NCBI GenBank assembly: GCA_002286715.1
Contig: NSJX01000028.1
Span: 303,683 to 367,682, forward strand
DNA length: 64,000 bases
Source: Dentipellis sp. KUC8613
Taxonomy: Eukaryota; Basidiomycota; Agaricomycetes; Russulales; Hericiaceae
Direction: 5' to 3'
Every line of letters starts with the position of its first letter. Positions within the stretch are counted from its first letter, which is position 1. The notes below the pieces were generated by a model. That model made no database searches. It saw only the letters and a list, made by a program, of their open reading frames with translations, and had not been told where the DNA came from. This document shows, one piece after another, positions 59,741 through 64,000 of this stretch. A program made the translations under genes and the position numbers.

Positions 59741-62103
59741 ATGCCTTCGGTGTATCTCTGGGCCCTTTCGGCCGCACTCCTGGCATCCTTTGTCCTCTAC
59801 AGAGCTCGGCGTGCTCGACGCTCGCTGAAATATTTGCGAGGTCCTCCCTCGTCGTCTTACTGGCTCGGTCAGTCGTACAATTTCGACATTATGCCATGAC
59901 TGACACGCGCAAACAGGTAATATGAAGGATATCCTCTACCAGGCCGAAGTCGGCGACGTGGAATTCAAATGGATGCACGAGTACGGCGGCGCATGGCGCA
60001 TCTCCGCATGCATGGGCGTAAGAATCCTCTTCCTTCTCGATACACTTCTTGTTGACCATCTCTGCAGGAGGAATACCTCATGCTTACTGACCCCAAGGCG
60101 CTCCAATATATCCTTCACACCTCTGGCTACCGATTCCCCAAGCGCGAGGACACTGTGGAGACCACTAGACTTCTCCTAGGCCAGGGTCTCGTCTGGGCAC
60201 ACGGTGAGACCTCCTTTCGCCTTCGTAACGTGCCGTAACATTGAACTTCATCAGGCGAGACCCACCAACGCCAGAGAAAGATCATGAACCCGGCTTTCAC
60301 CGCTCCGCAGCTGAGGTCCTTCCTCGGCGTCTTCCAGCAGCACGGTACGAAGGTATGTGGCGCGGTCCTCTGTTTTACGTCTGTCGATCATGGAATGCAA
60401 TTCCTTCCAGCTGGTGCAGAAGTGGAAAGACGAGATGAACTCGTCCTCGTCCGACGCGTCGATCATGAACATCGTGCCCTGGTTCTCCCGAGTGACCCTC
60501 GATATCATCGGAGTGTGTAGGTACCATTTCTCCGCAATCGACCGGCGTGAGTACGACGACTGACGCATGCGTACTTTAGCCGGCTTTAACTACGAATTCG
60601 GTGCTTTGGACAACGCAGAGAATGAAGTCAGCGAGGCATACCGGGGTCTCCTGTCCGTCCGCTTCCGAATCCCTTCCACCAAATTCCCATCCACTTACTA
60701 GTATACCCACACCCCAGCGTCGAAGGCTCGCTCTACCCGTCCAAGCTCGACGTCGTGTTCAAGTCGTTCTGGAAATACATCCCGGCGGAGATCCTGCACC
60801 TCGTGCGCTTCCTCCCGGCGACGGTGTACGTGCGCTTCCGCAGATACACCACCTTCATGGGCAGGTTCGCGCCGGAGGTGTTCCGCCGGAACGAGGCCCA
60901 GCGCGAGGGCGAGCTTAAGGACGTGATCAGCGTGCTCCAGCGGGCCAACTCCGCGGAGGACCCGGCGAAGCGCCTCAACCCGACCGAGCTGTACGACCAG
61001 ATCTCGTACGTTTGGGTCTGAATCGGCTCCGTGAAACTCGATGTCGGCTCATCTCGCCAATTTTTACAGCACGATTCTGCTCGCTGGACACGATACGACG
61101 TCGTACACGCTGACCTGGTTCTTCTGGGAGCTCTCGAAGCACACGTCCTGGCAGACCAAGATTCGGGACGAAGTCATGGCCATGCGGCACAACATCACTG
61201 CCCGCGGGGACACCGATCCATCGGCCGCCGACCTCGACGGGATGCCCTTCCTGAACGCCGCTCTCAAGGTGCGCATAAGCATAAACATTACGAGAATCAT
61301 TAAGATAGATATGTTCGTATCCAGGAATCGATGCGTCTGCACCCCATCGTCTGGTGGCTGGCCCGGACGGCCGCGAACGACGACGTCATCCCGCTCGCGT
61401 TCCCGGTGAGCACGAAGACGGGGGAGACGATCGACGCGATCCCCGTCCGGAAGGGACAGGCGGTGCACATCTCGGTTTCTGCCTATAACCGGTAAGAATA
61501 CATGTGCATGTTCATAGCTGGAGCGGTGGACGTTGACGTCGACTGTGTTGCCGTTGGCAGGATGCCGGAGATATGGGGTGAAGATGCGCAGGAGTTCAAT
61601 CCGGATCGGTTCTTGGGCTCGCGCGGGGCGAAGCAGACGTCTGTTGGCGTGTATGCTAATTTGTGAGTTTTTTCTTGGTTTGCTGTAGTCGCTCTTACTC
61701 ATCTTGTACGGACAGGTTGAACTTCTGTACGTCTTTTTGTCGTTCGAATGATTTCTTATTTCTCTGACAGATCATAGCGGGCGGACTTCGAGCCTGCATC
61801 GGGTAAGTAATATGTTTGATTTTAGAACCTCTCGTCAACTTACCCTCGCATCTCTATTCTAGCTGGCGCTTCTCGTACGCATAACTCTCTCTTTCTGGAT
61901 CACATCCTGTTTGGCCGACGATAGATTGTAGCATCCTGGAGCAGCAAGCCCTCGCCGCCATGCTCCTCGAGAACTTCGAGTTCTCCCTCCCGCGAGAGAA
62001 GGCCGCAAACGACGTCAAGCGCAAGCCGAGCCTCGCCATGCTGCCCATCATCGACAGCGAGCCCGGTTCGACGCTGTTCCTGGACGTCAAGTCGCTCCAG
62101 TAG
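59741..62103 (+). CDS. Cytochrome P450, copy 5
   Basis: Starts MPSVYLWALSAALLASFVLY, then LRGPPSSSYWLG. Motifs in order: MKDILYQAEVGDVEFKWMHE, ALQYILHTSGYRFPKRED, QRKIMNPAFTAPQLRSFLG, AGHDTTSYTLTWFFWELSKH, ESMRLHP, FNPDRFLG and FSGGLRACIG. The haem loop is on microexons 61716-61726 (11 nt), 61778-61802 (25 nt) and 61863-61874 (12 nt). The stop is at 62101-62103 after LFLDVKSLQ. Exons from 60720 on are more GC-rich at third positions than in copies 2-4. A small insertion is present in the F-G region (QREGELKDVISVLQRAN against QGDGKDVISVL). Intact, about 14 exons. Confidence 0.94.
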
Positions 62104-62635
62104 ACCGTTTGGTCGCCGTTCTCGTCTTGCCTCATCGATCTGGTTCGGCTCGAAGTTTTTGGGAAGACTCGGGATTTCTCGGTCGTGCAGCAGACCAGAC
62201 ATTGTACTATAGGTTTATAGTTCCCACCTCGCTAAACGGTTCATATCCTCGATTCGATGAATTCGAAAACCCCAGCCTACGTATTCATCTGATTTGGTCC
62301 CACGACAGCCCCACGATGCCTCTCCGTTTTCGTCTTTGGAGACAATAGACGCTATCTGTGCTGATACCTCCAGTTGTCAAGGCAAAGCGTACATCGCACA
62401 AAGCGCAACTACAGCACGTTTGTCTCACATTAGGCAGCTACGCCTCCGCCACACTGCCCTCCTGAGACAGTATTGTCTTCGTCCCATTATAAAAGAAGCC
62501 CCGGACTGGATAAACCTCCAAGCTTCACCTCCTACAGTAATTCCCTCTCCCGGCCTCAACCGCAGCCGTCCCGCTCCCCAACCTCTTGCGTGCCAACACT
62601 ACGTCTAGTGCTATCACAACTGAACTGAGCGCGAC
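62104..62635. other. Intergenic; promoter of the small gene at 62636
   Basis: Contains TATAAAA at 62488-62494. Otherwise nothing recognised. Confidence 0.45.
62488..62494 (+). promoter_or_regulatory. TATA box of the gene at 62636
   Basis: TATAAAA on plus, about 140 bp before the proposed start; the distance is long but within the fungal range. Confidence 0.45.
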
Positions 62636-63028
62636 ATGGGCCCACCCAGACTTCCCGGCAAACCGCCTGCGCCAAAATCATCCCCGAATCCGACCAGGGC
62701 CACAAAAAAGCCGAAGGACAGACGAAACACGGTACGCACAATCCACGTCGATCCGCATATACCGTACGGGTACGGGTACAAGAATTCTGACAGATGCGTG
62801 TCACGGTAGACTGCCGTCGGATCCGCGCCTGTGCCTGCATCTGCGCCTGCGCCTACATCTGCATCTGCGCCTGCGCCTGCGCCTGCACCTGCGCCTGCAC
62901 CTACACCTGCATCTGCGCCAGCCTTGCTGACGCCCGCCCAGCGTCGACGCCAGGGTGCAGCCAATCGAGCGCGCCGTTTTCCCAAATTGCATATCCTCCC
63001 TGTCTCCGAGGCGCCGTCAGGCAAATGA
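62636..63028 (+). CDS. Small basic Pro/Ala-rich protein, unknown
   Basis: Two exons (62636-62731, 62810-63028) joined by a 78 nt GT-AG intron in phase give 104 residues. Basic start (MGPPRLPGKPPAPKSSPNP, then RATKKPKDRRNT), a middle made of (Ala-Pro/Ala-Ser)n from a hexanucleotide repeat, and a basic end (PAQRRRQGAANRARRFPKL). Strongly basic and disordered; could bind nucleic acid or be a chance frame through a repeat. The TATA box and the clean intron favour a gene. The repeat number is likely to vary between strains. Confidence 0.42.
62827..62928 (+). repeat. Hexanucleotide-type repeat inside the 62636 gene
   Basis: Imperfect tandem GCCTGC/GCATCTGC/GCACCT units, all multiples that keep the Ala-Pro/Ala-Ser frame. 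Confidence 0.8.
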
Positions 63029-63061
63029 GCGATGTCGACGTCGGTGTTCGTATGGCTGTTT

Positions 63062-63137
63062 GAGCTGGCTCGGGCTGGTTGAGCTGGCTCGGGCTGGTTG
63101 AGCTGGCTCAGGCTGGTTGAGCTGGCTCAGGCTGGTT
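63062..63137 (+). repeat. 19 bp tandem repeat, four copies
   Basis: Unit GAGCTGGCTCGGGCTGGTT; the last two copies have A for G in the middle. Confidence 0.9.
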
Positions 63138-63304
63138 GATCCTTGAGTGTGTTGTCGATGGACACGGTGTATCGTGCGTGGTAAGTCGGAGGTGTAGTAA
63201 CTAGTTTTCCAAGATATCGCTTCTGCTGGTGATGAATTGAATTCAGTCGTCTGTTGCCTGTGTCTGGAGGAGAATAAGTTTGGTGTGGGATATTCAGGGC
63301 TCTT

Positions 63305-63360
63305 GGACGCGACGCTGGACGCGACGCTGGACGCGACGCTGGACGCGACGCTGGACGCGC
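63305..63360 (+). repeat. 12 bp tandem repeat, four full copies plus a partial
   Basis: Unit GGACGCGACGCT, perfect in all full copies, so a recent expansion. Confidence 0.9.
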
Positions 63361-63772
63361 CGACAAGCACCGATGAAAGCAGCGCAATGCGAGTCTGACC
63401 ACAGTGAGTTTGCTTGTCGGAGCCAGCCTATACATCGGCGAGGACCTTGGAGGAGTCCTTGTAGCGTCTATCGCAGACAACCGTGGCGACGCGATGGTAC
63501 TCACCTTTGGCTGATTATAAAAAGAAAGTGAAGAATGGATGGATCCGTCAGGACCGTTCATGACGTCGGCAAGGCGGCGGAGGTACCTGCTCGACCGCTG
63601 ACTTCTGCCCTTGCAAAATCGAAGGCGCTGTCGCAGAGCGCGGGCTTTGTCCCGTATGTTTCAGCCCATTCAGTCAATTTGACTAGTAAGACATGGGCCA
63701 CCCGACGTGCACATAGCCCATCATACATGGGCCACACGACGTCAGCCCATGAGAATTGTATGTCCGAAGCTC
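63361..63772. other. Unassigned sequence between repeats
   Basis: No gene recognised. Near 63693-63755, CATGGGCCAC and CAGCCCAT strings recur in both orientations and foreshadow the repeat that follows. Confidence 0.4.
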
Positions 63773-64000
63773 ATGGATGGGCTGATGAGATCCGGGAATG
63801 CCGGACATCATGGGTGGGCTGATGAGGTCCCGGGATTGGTTGAATGCCAGAGGTGATGGATGGGCTGATGAGGTCCTGGGATTAGTTAGATGCCATGCAA
63901 CATGGGTGGGCTGATGAGCTCCGGGAATTAGTTACATTCTGAGGGTGATGGATGGGCTGATGAAAGTCCGAAATCCAATGAACATGGGTGGGCTGATGGA
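63773..64000 (+). repeat. Minisatellite of about 46 bp, running off the window
   Basis: A conserved core, ATGG(A/G)TGGGCTGATGA, starts at 63773, 63810, 63856, 63902, 63948 and 63984, so the spacing is 37, 46, 46, 46 and 36 bp. ATGGAT and ATGGGT cores alternate strictly. The spacers share GGGATTAGTTA-like parts. The array is open at the right edge. Confidence 0.88.

Overview
The window is nuclear DNA of a filamentous basidiomycete, most likely an Agaricomycete (polypore or mushroom type). Evidence: genes are cut by many 45-90 nt GT-AG introns; there are tandem families of short-chain dehydrogenases (SDR) and microsomal P450s with the compact introns and RGPP hinge usual in wood- and litter-decay fungi; and there are single-copy fungal housekeeping genes (LCB1, SFM1, ATG1). 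I saw no rRNA, tRNA, CRISPR array or transposase. Most gene models were spliced by hand from the sequence; where exons are listed, the reading phase closes across every junction.

Layout. 1.4-7.0 kb: three tandem retinol-dehydrogenase-like SDR genes on the minus strand; the last two share copied upstream DNA. 8.0-12.6 kb: LCB1 (minus) and a large coiled-coil, low-complexity protein (plus), divergent from a 150 bp interval. 13.5 kb: an RNase H-like protein that lacks the first catalytic Asp. 16.6-18.9 kb: P450-1. 19.3-22.8 kb: two very small minus-strand genes with look-alike promoters, then SFM1 in eight exons. 24.2-25.4 kb: PAP2-type membrane phosphatase. 27.6-29.4 kb: secreted, probably GPI-anchored alginate-lyase-fold protein. 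29.7-31.4 kb: a gene whose N-terminal half resembles bacterial RnpA. 32.1-39.2 kb: P450-2 (minus) and P450-3 (plus), with gene relics between them. 39.6-45.8 kb: a Tag1-like membrane protein and the autophagy kinase ATG1, divergent. 46.8-47.6 kb: P450 relic. 48.6-50.2 kb: GT8-like protein without its DxD motif. 50.8-62.1 kb: SDR, aldo-keto reductase (AKR), P450-4, P450-5. 62.6-64.0 kb: a short basic Pro/Ala-rich gene, then four kinds of tandem repeat running off the window.

How it fits together. P450-2 to P450-5 each carry the same kind of upstream block: a conserved core promoter with a TATA box, preceded by the remains of an unidentified gene on the opposite strand. An intact AKR lies before P450-4 and a broken AKR lies in the matching place before P450-3. 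The family therefore grew by copying a multi-gene unit (AKR, third gene, P450), whose extra genes then decayed unequally. All P450s, including the relic, split the haem-cysteine loop into the same 11, 25 and 12 nt microexons. The SDR, AKR and P450 set would suit oxidation and aldehyde/ketone reduction of lipophilic or aromatic compounds. No polyketide, peptide or terpene synthase is present, so I do not call a biosynthetic cluster.

The observations I rate highest are the RnpA-like nuclear gene, the ATG1/Tag1-like divergent pair, the P450 duplication unit with its unknown relic gene, and the conserved microexon set.
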